A stretch of 64,000 bases of DNA, taken from NCBI GenBank assembly GCA_014873095.1, contig CP050848.1, positions 1,426,001 through 1,490,000 on the forward strand, in the 5' to 3' direction. Both the position numbers and the translations under genes were made by a program. The stretch comes from Planctomycetales bacterium ZRK34. Lineage in GTDB: Bacteria; Planctomycetota; Phycisphaerae; Phycisphaerales; Zrk34. Shown here one piece after another: positions 54,672 to 62,768 of the stretch; the first letter of the stretch is position 1; each line of letters begins with the position of its first letter. The notes under the pieces are model-generated. The model saw only the letters and a program-made list of their open reading frames with translations. It made no database searches and was not told the DNA's origin.

Positions 54672-55655
54672 TCAACGGCGGCGCTTAAGAGTCAGCAGCC
54701 CCATCATCATCAGCCCGCCGGGCAGCGCCGCGGGCGTCGGGATCAGTTCGAGCAGGAAGTGGGGATCGTTCAACCCGGTCAGCACATCAACGTGGGTTGT
54801 GGACGAAGTTGAATACGAAACCACGTCGGAGCCGCTCAGCAGCGAGCCCCAAACCACATTGCCCTCGATGTATTTGACGTCGAGCACATTGCCGATGTCG
54901 TTGGGGGTGTAGATTTCGGTCACCGTGGGCGTGCCGGTGGCGTAATCGGTCACCTCGTAAATGCTCATGTTGAAGGTGTCGCCGCTGACCAGGAGGCGAT
55001 CATTGACCGCGTCGTAGCTGAGACCACTCACCGTGCTCAGGCCGCTGAGAACCACGCCCTGGTAAGCGCCGGACGAATCAAACTTCAACACCTCGCTGGC
55101 GCCTCGGTTGGCGATATAGAAATTACCGTTGGGATCGACGGCAATGCCGCGCGGCGCGTTCAGCGTGTAGTTGACGGTGTCGGTTTTGGCGATGAATGTC
55201 GAAACGGTTCCGCTGGTGGTGTCGATCTTGAGCACGGTATCGTCATTGGTCGAACCGAATGCGACGGTGCCGTAAAGATTGCCGTCGGGCCCGAGAACCA
55301 TCTTGTCGACTCTGTCTGTCGAATTCCACGAACCAATCAACGTCCCGTTGGATTGATACCGATAGATGTTCATTTCGGTGGCGGCACTGACGTATACCGT
55401 GCCTGTCGCCTTGTCCTGGGCGATCGCGCTGGGCAGATCAATCCCATTGGCGAATACTTTCACAAAAGACCACGTGGTTCCGGTCACATTGTAAAGACGC
55501 ACTTCGTCGGCGCCGCCGTTGGCCACCAGCACCGGAGCAGCCTGCGCAGCCGGCGAGATCAAAAGCAGCATGCACACGACCGCGACGGCCAGCGAGATCA
55601 GTCGTTTTAACGGATGGACGGTGGCGGCGGCGGTGGTTTGTGAACGATTCTGCAT
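54672..55655 (-). CDS. NHL-propeller PEP-CTERM-like surface protein, copy 2
   Basis: 327 residues from ATG 55655 (AAGGAG seven bases upstream). Signal peptide ending PAAQAAP. An NHL-type propeller follows with the signature TDTVNYTLNAPRGIA and VDPNGNFYIANRG. The C-terminus is [19 protein letters not shown] then KRRR, a PEP-CTERM-like sorting tail. It is a tandem duplicate of the 55946-56950 gene, and the bases just upstream match the end of the FecR gene, marking the duplication. Predicted cell-surface protein. Confidence 0.88.
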   Translation of the reverse strand: MQNRSQTTAAATVHPLKRLISLAVAVVCMLLLISPAAQAAPVLVANGGADEVRLYNVTGTTWSFVKVFANGIDLPSAIAQDKATGTVYVSAATEMNIYRYQSNGTLIGSWNSTDRVDKMVLGPDGNLYGTVAFGSTNDDTVLKIDTTSGTVSTFIAKTDTVNYTLNAPRGIAVDPNGNFYIANRGASEVLKFDSSGAYQGVVLSGLSTVSGLSYDAVNDRLLVSGDTFNMSIYEVTDYATGTPTVTEIYTPNDIGNVLDVKYIEGNVVWGSLLSGSDVVSYSTSSTTHVDVLTGLNDPHFLLELIPTPAALPGGLMMMGLLTLKRRR

Positions 55656-55659
55656 CAGA

Positions 55660-55896
55660 CTACTCCTTCTCGGTGAATGGATTTTCAATCGGCATCAGTA
55701 GAACATGTGTCGGCGCGCCGTTTTTCGTCAGTACCGAAGCGGATGATTTCACCGCCGGCAAGAATGCGAAAAACCAGGCCGCCTGCCGAGCCGGTTCATG
55801 GGCCCGGGCCAGCGAAGGCCGCAGAATGGCGGTCAGCCGCGCGATGATGCGGACGACCATGAACCGTTCGATGAGTGTGAATGCCTGTTTACGCAT
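55660..55896 (-). pseudogene. Chimeric relic: prepilin N-terminus joined to FecR 3' end
   Basis: From ATG 55896 the frame reads MRKQAFTLIERFMVVRIIARL..., a decayed prepilin helix with charged substitutions (E-R-F, R-I-I, H-E-P). At about 55778 prepilin homology stops and the sequence matches the last ~120 bases of the FecR-NHL gene (57075-56955), first out of frame and then in frame for THVLLMPIENPFTEKE. It is the junction of a tandem duplication, not a functional gene. Confidence 0.82.
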
Positions 55897-55911
55897 ATCG
55901 TGATTTCCGAG

Positions 55912-55938
55912 AAGCCCGCGGATCCAATCCGTGGGCTT
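55912..55938. repeat. AAGCCC-type hairpin after PEP-CTERM copy 1
   Basis: AAGCCCGCGGAT and ATCCGTGGGCTT pair with one mismatch. It begins seven bases after the 55946 stop, exactly the position of the 44972-44998 hairpin in cassette 1. Confidence 0.8.
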
Positions 55939-55945
55939 GGTCATT

Positions 55946-56950
55946 TCAATATGAACGGCGGCGTTTGAGAGTCAGCAGCCCCACCATCATCAGTCCGCCA
56001 GGCAGCGCCGCGGGCGTCGGGATCAGTGCGAACATGGACGTCGCGTCGGCGAATCCGCCGGTGGCAACCACATACGTCGACAGCGAATCCGCATAGGCAA
56101 TCACGTCGTTCGGATTGCTCAGAGCAACGGTGGACCAGTAGGCGTAGCCCTCGATGTAGCGGGTATCCAATGCATTCTGGATGTTGCCGCCGGTATAAAG
56201 AGCGTTCAGTGTCGGTGTAGTGGCCAGGTTGGTGATTTCGTACTGGTTGGCCGCGGAGATGTTGCTCGTTCCGCCGATGACCAACAGGCGATCGTTGACG
56301 GCGTCGTAGCTGAGGCCGGTCGCATTGGAGACGCTGGCGATGTCCGCCACATAATTGCCCGCCGAGTCGAACTTGAAAATGGTGCCGTTGCCGCGGCTGG
56401 CGATGTAGAGGTTGCCGACAGAGTCCACCGCGATGCCGCGGGGTGTGTTCAACGTGTAGTTGACGCTATCGGTCTTGGCGATGAATGTCGTGACGGCGCC
56501 GGTGGATGTGTCGATCTTCTGCACGGTGTCATCCACACCGCCGGAGCCGAAAGCGATCGTGGCGTACAGATTGCCGTCGGCCCCGAGCACCATCTTGTCG
56601 GGACGATCCGCAAGTGTGGCCAGCAGGCCAATCGGCGTGCCGTCGGCGGCATAGCGGTTGATCTCATGATCCAGCGAACTGGCGATAAAGATGTCGCCGG
56701 TGCCGCTCTGCTGCGCGATGGAAGTCGGCAAGTCCATTCCGCTGGCGAATACACCCAGGTAATGCCAGTTGTCGCCGTCGACCTGATACTTCAGCACATT
56801 GTCGGAAATGCCCTGGGTCACGAGCACGGTCGTGTCGCCGCGCGCGATCGGCGCGGTCATCATCAACAGGCCCATGGCCATGACGACCAATGCAAACAGT
56901 CGCGTAGTCGGATTCGACACGATCGAGGTGGCTTGTGAACGATCTTGCAT
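55946..56950 (-). CDS. NHL-propeller PEP-CTERM-like surface protein, copy 1
   Basis: 334 residues from ATG 56950 (AAGGAG seven bases upstream), four bases after the FecR stop. Signal peptide ending PIARGDT. NHL propeller blocks include MVLGADGNLYATIAFG and the signature TDSVNYTLNTPRGIA. The tail is [19 protein letters not shown] then KRRRSY, a PEP-CTERM-like sorting signal. Shares most of its length with copy 2, differing mainly in the C-terminal propeller blades. Translationally linked to the FecR-NHL gene, so it is probably made when the sigma factor is active. Confidence 0.88.
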   Translation of the reverse strand: MQDRSQATSIVSNPTTRLFALVVMAMGLLMMTAPIARGDTTVLVTQGISDNVLKYQVDGDNWHYLGVFASGMDLPTSIAQQSGTGDIFIASSLDHEINRYAADGTPIGLLATLADRPDKMVLGADGNLYATIAFGSGGVDDTVQKIDTSTGAVTTFIAKTDSVNYTLNTPRGIAVDSVGNLYIASRGNGTIFKFDSAGNYVADIASVSNATGLSYDAVNDRLLVIGGTSNISAANQYEITNLATTPTLNALYTGGNIQNALDTRYIEGYAYWSTVALSNPNDVIAYADSLSTYVVATGGFADATSMFALIPTPAALPGGLMMVGLLTLKRRRSY

Positions 56951-56954
56951 CAAA

Positions 56955-58637
56955 TTACTCCTTCTCGGTGAGTGGATTTTCAGTTGGCATCAATAGAACA
57001 TGCGTCGGGCCGATCAGTTTTTCGTCGGCGCCGAAACGGATGATTTCACCGTCGGCAAGAACGCGAAAAACCAGTCGGGCTGAAGTGTCAACGACCAACG
57101 TGCTGCCATCGTCAAGTCGCTGGGCTTCGACGACGAAGTTCAGGGCGACCGGCGGATGCGCCCGAGCGGCGGGCGTCGGGTAAACCGACCAGAGGCCGCT
57201 GCCGGGGCCGCCGGTTTGCGTGGCGTAGAGTTTGTCATCGCGCCACAGCAACGATTGCGGACGCGACAGACCGTCGACGACCAGTTCCAGCAGTCGGCCG
57301 GGCTTGGCCGCCTCGGGGCCGGCAAACGCCAACACGTCGCCGGATTCACGATCGGCGACCAGCAACCGGCCGCGATCGTCGAAGCACATGCCGCGCGGCA
57401 CGCCGAAATGGCGCCCCGGGGCATCCGGGGCATACCTGTTGGCGATGAACACGTGCGCCGCGCTGCGCTGGACGCGATAGACCTGCTTCGAGTTGAAGGC
57501 ATCGGTAAAATACAGCGCTCCATCGGGGCCGAACACCAGCGTATCCGGCGTCACGCCCGGCGAGCCGGCACAGTACGTCGACTCGTATCGCCCCTCACGA
57601 TCGAAGCAGAGAATTCGGCCACCGGCATCCGACTCCGCCAGGTACACCCGACCATCAGGGCCCATGACGATGCCGCCGGGCCGCCGCATCGGCGGATTGC
57701 TCTCGGACGTGATGAAGCGGCCGATGTATTGACCGTTCAGGTCGTAGCGCAGCACCCGGTCGCCGCGCGTATCGCTGATGAGCACTTCGTCGCCGCGCTC
57801 GCTGTCGAACGCATGAACGTTCAACGCGATGTCGGTCGCCGTCGAGCGGTCGGCCGTCAGATGCACCGCCTGGTTGGCCGCCAGTTCGATCTGCCGACCG
57901 TTCATGGCGCCGCCGGTCAGACTCACACGCACGTGGCCTTTGAGCACGTGCACTTCGGTGCCGTCGACCTCCGACTGGGCCACGGCGAATCTCGTCCCCA
58001 AATCCATCACCTCAACGCCCGGCAAGCCGACGGAGAACCCCTTCATCGAAGGCGGACAGTCGAATACCGCCCGGCCACGAATCATCGTCACATGCATCGG
58101 GCCGTCGAGTCGGACCTCGGTGTCGCCGATCAGACTCATCATCGTGCCGGCCCCGATCATCAGGTCGGCTCGCCCCTCGCGGATCGCGATCGTACGATCG
58201 GCGATCGGCATCCCTTCGGTCAGCGGGTCAGAACCCCACGTGACGTTCCGGCTGTGAAGCAGCGTGGCGATGGCGATGCGGCCGGTCGGCGATGAGGATT
58301 CGCTCGACGAAACCGGTCGTTGGATCAGCCACCCCACTGCCGCCAGCAGAATCACCGCGGCGGCCGCGGCGTATTTCAGCCACGTCATGCCTCGCGGCGC
58401 GACGGTCGGCGCCGCATCGACGGCCGACTCAAACGGGATCGAACCGGTGGCGTCAACCTGGTAGCGACTGCGGATCGCGGCCGTAAGTTGAAAATATTCG
58501 TTGAACCAGCGACGTGCCTCAACATCGTGAACCAGCCGATCATTCAACGCGGCCAGCTCGGCGGGGCTGAGGTTGCCCTGTTCATACCCGGCCAGCAGTG
58601 CAGCCAGATCGTCGAAATGTTCGGCCGCCTGCGTCAT
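56955..58637 (-). CDS. FecR-type anti-sigma factor with extracytoplasmic NHL propeller
   Basis: 560 residues from ATG 58637, overlapping the ECF stop (ATGA); the longer open frame upstream is antisense/overlap with the sigma gene. N-terminal anti-sigma domain (LLAGYEQGNLSPAELAALND), transmembrane helix at about 85-106, FecR domain at about 120-275 (DLGTRFAVAQSEVDGTEVHVLKG). Then NHL repeats: GIVMGPDGRVYLAESD, LVFGPDGALYFTDAFN and GVPRGMCFDDRGRLLVADRESGD. A periplasmic propeller on a FecR protein is unusual and resembles the fold of the secreted partner next door. Confidence 0.9.
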   Translation of the reverse strand: MTQAAEHFDDLAALLAGYEQGNLSPAELAALNDRLVHDVEARRWFNEYFQLTAAIRSRYQVDATGSIPFESAVDAAPTVAPRGMTWLKYAAAAAVILLAAVGWLIQRPVSSSESSSPTGRIAIATLLHSRNVTWGSDPLTEGMPIADRTIAIREGRADLMIGAGTMMSLIGDTEVRLDGPMHVTMIRGRAVFDCPPSMKGFSVGLPGVEVMDLGTRFAVAQSEVDGTEVHVLKGHVRVSLTGGAMNGRQIELAANQAVHLTADRSTATDIALNVHAFDSERGDEVLISDTRGDRVLRYDLNGQYIGRFITSESNPPMRRPGGIVMGPDGRVYLAESDAGGRILCFDREGRYESTYCAGSPGVTPDTLVFGPDGALYFTDAFNSKQVYRVQRSAAHVFIANRYAPDAPGRHFGVPRGMCFDDRGRLLVADRESGDVLAFAGPEAAKPGRLLELVVDGLSRPQSLLWRDDKLYATQTGGPGSGLWSVYPTPAARAHPPVALNFVVEAQRLDDGSTLVVDTSARLVFRVLADGEIIRFGADEKLIGPTHVLLMPTENPLTEKE

Positions 58638-59155
58638 GAAGCGGCTCCTCGCGAGGCGGTCTGTCGTTGAATGCAATCGTTGAGCTTGCGGTAGACCCGA
58701 TGCAGCGTCTGGTAAACCGACTGCGGCTTGCGATCGGTGACGCGCGCGATTTCGTGGCCAGTCAGCGACTGGGCGTAACGCATCTCGATCAGGCGGCGCG
58801 AACGCTGCGTCAGTTGCTTCAGACAATGCTCCAGCGCCTGGGCCATGTCCTGGCTGGACATCGGCGTCATCCGGCTCCACTCGCTTTCGACCAGGTCCAA
58901 CACCTCGGCGTTGAGCATCACCGGCTCGCGATTCTTGCGGCGAAGCAGTTCGATCGACTCATTGCGGGCGACCTTGCGGACCCACGCCAGCAGATGGGTC
59001 TCATTTTCGAAGGTATCGCTGTGCTCGATCGCACGCACCATTGTCTCCTGGTAGACGTCTTCAGCCAGGTGATAATCGCGCACGATGGATAATATAAACC
59101 CAACGAACATAGGACGATGTGTCATTACACGCCGCACCACGGTTTCGCGATCCAT
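58634..59155 (-). CDS. ECF sigma-70 factor, cassette 2
   Basis: 173 residues; GGAGG six bases before the ATG. Region 2: FVGFILSIVRDYHLAEDVYQETMVRA and HLLAWVRKVARNESIELLRRKN. Region 4: QLTQRSRRLIEMRYAQSLTGHEIARVTDRKPQSVYQTLHRVYRKL. Of the same family as the 60664 and 47128 sigma genes. Followed by its FecR-NHL gene with ATGA overlap; a sialidase-like gene lies 79 bases upstream on the same strand and may share its transcript. Confidence 0.92.
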   Translation of the reverse strand: MDRETVVRRVMTHRPMFVGFILSIVRDYHLAEDVYQETMVRAIEHSDTFENETHLLAWVRKVARNESIELLRRKNREPVMLNAEVLDLVESEWSRMTPMSSQDMAQALEHCLKQLTQRSRRLIEMRYAQSLTGHEIARVTDRKPQSVYQTLHRVYRKLNDCIQRQTASRGAAS

Positions 59156-59234
59156 GCAAGGCCTCCAGGGTCATTACGGTGGCGGCCCCGGTGAACTCGA
59201 CATCACCGTTCAAATTTTATGGATATTTTTGCTT

Positions 59235-60467
59235 CTACTTCGAAGCCGGCAGGCCAACCTGATCCGGTGCGATGACCGAATCAGCCATCTTCAGCGCGCG
59301 GAAATCCGACAGACGGCGGAAGGTCAGAAAGTTCGCATCATGGGCGTTGTGCGCCCCGCCGAGGCCGTCATCGTAGCCGGTACGGATCGCCGCGATGATG
59401 TCGTCGCCGTCGAATGCCCAGTCGGGGTATTGGAAGCCGTGATGCGACACATTCGGGTGGTACATCACGATGCAGCGCATCTCCCAGTTTTTCAGGTCTG
59501 TCGATTTCATCAGCGCCAGCGCATTGCGAACCCCCGCCGCCGCGGCGTCATGTTGATGGCGCGGCAGCACGGGATTGACCAGCGACCAGTACGCCTTGGT
59601 CTGCTCGTCATAACGGATCGTGAACTTCTTCGCGCCGCCGGGGAAATCGATAAGATCCTTTTCGGGATCGAAGCTGGCGACCTTGCCATCATCGCTGATG
59701 CGAACGACCGCCGCACGCCCGCCATCTCGCCCGCTGTGCATGCGGAGAATGTCGACGATGTGACCGTCCGGCGTCACGACGGCGTTGCCTTCGAGCCATG
59801 CGTTGAACTTCCCGCCGAGCCAGGTCGGGTCGATCTTGATGAAGTTGGTGTGTGTCCACGAGGCTGCATCCAGCAGGTCGGCATCGACCGGGGCGCTGAA
59901 CACCATCGGGCTGTAGCGGGCGCCCCACTTGCGACCGTTGGTGGCGTCTTCGATCGCCCGCCAGATGCGGCCGTTGTGAATCAGCATCGGCATCGGCGCG
60001 GTGTGGTACTGACCCTCGGCAAGCAGGCCGTGCTTGGCATCAGTTGGTTGCGTCCATGTCGCGCCGCCGTCGTCGCTGCGGCGGATCACCAGGTCGCCGT
60101 GGTGCGCCGTCGGTCCCATCAGGTACAGCTTGCCGCGGTGAACGAACAGCTTCGACCAGAACGCCGGCTTGACCTCGGCCACCTGTCGCCAGGTCCGCCC
60201 GCGATCTTCACTGCGAAACACCCGCGTCGTTGCCGCTTCGTGTTCTTTCGTTTTCGGTCCGAACAGATCGTGCGAAGCCACGTACGCTCCGTCCGGCAGA
60301 ATCGTGATGCTCGGCGAGCCGACGTACATCCCGCCAGCCGCCGGCATGTGACCGATCACCGTCCCCGGCACGGCGGAGTCATTCGGCGTCTGGGCGTAAG
60401 TCGTTGACCAGACAGCCGCAACGCACGCCGCCAGCAGAATCCGCCGTAGAACAGTCATCGGGATCAT
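59235..60467 (-). CDS. Secreted sialidase-like (BNR) propeller enzyme, paralogue
   Basis: 410 residues; signal peptide ending STTYAQ. Sialidase-type propeller with MYVGSPSITILPDGAYVASHDLFG, Asp boxes RSEDRGRTWRQV and RSDDGGATWTQP, and WAFDGDDIIAAIRTGYDDGLGGAHNAHDANF. It matches the propeller part of the 50718-52364 product closely and lacks that protein's N-terminal domain. Divergent from the cassette 3 sigma gene across a 196-base gap. Confidence 0.87.
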   Translation of the reverse strand: MIPMTVLRRILLAACVAAVWSTTYAQTPNDSAVPGTVIGHMPAAGGMYVGSPSITILPDGAYVASHDLFGPKTKEHEAATTRVFRSEDRGRTWRQVAEVKPAFWSKLFVHRGKLYLMGPTAHHGDLVIRRSDDGGATWTQPTDAKHGLLAEGQYHTAPMPMLIHNGRIWRAIEDATNGRKWGARYSPMVFSAPVDADLLDAASWTHTNFIKIDPTWLGGKFNAWLEGNAVVTPDGHIVDILRMHSGRDGGRAAVVRISDDGKVASFDPEKDLIDFPGGAKKFTIRYDEQTKAYWSLVNPVLPRHQHDAAAAGVRNALALMKSTDLKNWEMRCIVMYHPNVSHHGFQYPDWAFDGDDIIAAIRTGYDDGLGGAHNAHDANFLTFRRLSDFRALKMADSVIAPDQVGLPASK

Positions 60468-60663
60468 GTGCAGAGCACTCCGTGATAAATGGTTGTGAAT
60501 CCACAGAAGGATCCGGCCAATCGCCCCTGTTTATACATGCCACCCTGTAAACTCTCACCACCAACCGAAAATTTCAACCTTCCCGGCGGGTTTATTTTTC
60601 TCCGCATGTATAAAAACGCCGCTATGAGCGGATCTATCTGAACTTGGAATCGGAGGCCATCAC
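60468..60663. promoter_or_regulatory. Divergent promoter region with inverted GCATGTATAAA elements
   Basis: TTTATACATGC (60530-60540) and GCATGTATAAA (60604-60614) are an exact 11-base inverted pair, each pointing outward toward the sialidase-like gene (left) or the ECF sigma gene (right). TG-x-TATAAA looks like an extended -10 element. No good -35 at 17-base spacing is visible, which would suit activation by a regulator or an alternative sigma factor. Confidence 0.55.
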
Positions 60664-61185
60664 GTGGCAGCAGACCGAAATCGCATTCTCAAGACGATCA
60701 TGGCCGATCGGATGCGGTTGTTTTCGTACATCTGGGTGATCGTGCGGGATGAGCACATCGCGGAGGATGTTTTGCAGGACGTGTGGATTCTCGCCACGGA
60801 GAAGATCGACGATACGACGGACATTGAATCCCTGCGGGTGTGGATCCGCCGGGCGGCCCGCAACAAGGCCCTGCAGGCCGTGCAGCAGCGGACGCGCGAT
60901 CAACTCGTGTTCTCACCGCAGACGCTGGACAATCTCGACGCCGCCTGGGGCATGCAGGATTCCACGCGCGTCGATGAAACCATCACCGCACTGCGGATGT
61001 GCCTGGAGAAGTTGTCGCCATACGCCCGACGAGTGGTGGAGTTGCGTTACGTAGAGGGTTTGACCGGAACCCGGCTGGCCGAGGCGCTGAATCGAAATCT
61101 GACCGCGGCATACGTGGCTGTCAGTCGCATCAACAAAACGCTGGCCGAGTGCGTGCGAAATCGCATGGCGGAGGATCGGTCATGA
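60664..61185 (+). CDS. ECF sigma-70 factor, cassette 3
   Basis: 173 residues from GTG 60664, with GGAGG seven bases upstream. Region 2: LFSYIWVIVRDEHIAEDVLQDVWILA and SLRVWIRRAARNKALQAVQQ. Region 4: KLSPYARRVVELRYVEGLTGTRLAEALNRNLTAAYVAVSRINKTL. Homologous to the cassette 2 sigma. Its stop overlaps the next ATG (ATGA), coupling it to the FecR-LamG anti-sigma. Confidence 0.92.
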   Translation: MAADRNRILKTIMADRMRLFSYIWVIVRDEHIAEDVLQDVWILATEKIDDTTDIESLRVWIRRAARNKALQAVQQRTRDQLVFSPQTLDNLDAAWGMQDSTRVDETITALRMCLEKLSPYARRVVELRYVEGLTGTRLAEALNRNLTAAYVAVSRINKTLAECVRNRMAEDRS

Positions 61186-62768
61186 ATCAGCCTCCGCTCA
61201 ATCACGAAGCAGAGCCGCAGGGCGGCGACGATCGATTCGTCTGGCTGACCTGCCGCTATCTCGATGATGTGCTGGTGGAAGACGAGTTCATCGAACTGGA
61301 CGCGATGCTCAGCAGCGATGGTGAATTGACCCGTCGCTTTACCAGGCTGTGCCTTCAGGCGAGGCTGATGTCCGAGCCCCTGGCCGACCGCATCCGCTGG
61401 CTGATCGACACCGATCGATCGGCCACGCTCACGAAGCCGCAGACGACTGGTGTTCGCTGGACGCTGTGGCGATCGGCGATCGCGGCGATGCTCGTGTTTG
61501 CCGGGGCGGTGGGGTTGATCGTGGCGATGAACCTTGCCGGTCACCGCGCGGACGTGGCGCCACAGCCGATGGCGAATGTCGCCACGATTCCAATTGCGAC
61601 CATCACCGGGGCCAACGATGTCGACTGGCTCAGCGATCCGCTGAATCTTGGCGAGGATGTATCGCCGCGTGTGCTGTCGATCGGCGCCGGCACGCTGGAC
61701 ATTCAGCTATTCTCAGGCGTAGCGATGACAATCATCGGCCCGGCGCAGGTCGATCTGCGACAGCCGATGCACGTGCGCATCGACCGCGGAACGCTCTACG
61801 CCAGCGTGTCGCATTCGGCGATCGGGTTCACGGTCGAAAGCCCCGGCTGCCGCGTGATCGATCGGGGGACGGTGTTCGCCATCACCGTCGACGCTGCGGG
61901 GGCGACGACCCAGGTGAGCGTGATCGAGGGCTCCGTAGACGCCATGGCGCTGGACGCCGGCGGCCGCATCGTCGATACCCGACGCCTGTCCGTCGGCACG
62001 ACCTGCCGCGTGAGTCGCGAGTCTCAGCAGATCGCCATAGATGAGGTGACCCCGCAAAAACAGTATTCCAGGCACGTGATGTACCTGCGGCCGACGGCTT
62101 ACTGGCCGATGAACCAGCCGGACGCGTCGGCGATGCGCGATGTCATCGGGCAGCGCCCGACGGTGAATCATGCCGAAGCGCACTTCGAAGCGACCGGCCC
62201 CTTCAACGCGGCATATCGTTTCGACGGCAAGCCCAAAGGCATCGACACAGGCATCGGCCAACTGCTGCCGGAACTGGCCGACTTCACCATCACCCTCTGG
62301 CTGCGCACGAGCCAGCAGAGCCAGGGTCACCTGGTTTCAGACAACTGGGGCTTCGCCGGCCGCGCGAACTTTTACATCGAAGATGGACTCTTGAAATGGT
62401 TCATCGGGTCTGAACCGCAGGTGCACCTGGATTCACCCGGCCCCGTTGCGGACGATCGCTGGCACATGGCCGGCCTGACGCGCCGCGACGGTCTGTTCAC
62501 GCTTTATATCGACGGTCAGATCGTCGGCTCGCTGGATTCCGACGAGACCATCGCGCCGGCGAAATCCACCTGGGTGCTTGGCGGCTCTCCGACAGGCCAT
62601 CATGCATACACCGGCTGGCTGACTCAGACGGCCGTGTTTGATCGCGCCTTGAGTGCTGACCAGATCAACGCCCTGTACAAACTGGCGCCTGAACCATCAG
62701 AACACTTCGATCCGACACCTGCATCGCAATCCAGCAGATCAAACTCGAAACAGGAGATCAAGACATGA
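61182..62768 (+). CDS. FecR-type anti-sigma factor with LamG domain
   Basis: 528 residues from ATG 61182 (GGAGG seven bases upstream). Cytoplasmic anti-sigma part (CRYLDDVLVEDEFIELDAML), membrane helix at about 97-117, FecR domain at about 130-300 (CRVIDRGTVFAITVDAAG). A C-terminal LamG/concanavalin-like domain follows at about 305-515 (FNAAYRFDGKPKGIDTG, FTITLWLRTSQQSQ, WHMAGLTRRDGLFTLYIDGQIVG, LSADQINALYKLA). The LamG domain faces the outside and probably binds carbohydrate. ATGA overlaps on both sides (sigma gene and LamG-NHL gene). Confidence 0.92.
   Translation: MNQPPLNHEAEPQGGDDRFVWLTCRYLDDVLVEDEFIELDAMLSSDGELTRRFTRLCLQARLMSEPLADRIRWLIDTDRSATLTKPQTTGVRWTLWRSAIAAMLVFAGAVGLIVAMNLAGHRADVAPQPMANVATIPIATITGANDVDWLSDPLNLGEDVSPRVLSIGAGTLDIQLFSGVAMTIIGPAQVDLRQPMHVRIDRGTLYASVSHSAIGFTVESPGCRVIDRGTVFAITVDAAGATTQVSVIEGSVDAMALDAGGRIVDTRRLSVGTTCRVSRESQQIAIDEVTPQKQYSRHVMYLRPTAYWPMNQPDASAMRDVIGQRPTVNHAEAHFEATGPFNAAYRFDGKPKGIDTGIGQLLPELADFTITLWLRTSQQSQGHLVSDNWGFAGRANFYIEDGLLKWFIGSEPQVHLDSPGPVADDRWHMAGLTRRDGLFTLYIDGQIVGSLDSDETIAPAKSTWVLGGSPTGHHAYTGWLTQTAVFDRALSADQINALYKLAPEPSEHFDPTPASQSSRSNSKQEIKT

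Noticed and set aside
55660-55944. A small functional pseudopilin gene of 94 residues
   Set aside because: The prepilin helix has charged substitutions and the C-terminal half is a shifted copy of the FecR 3' end, so it is a relic.
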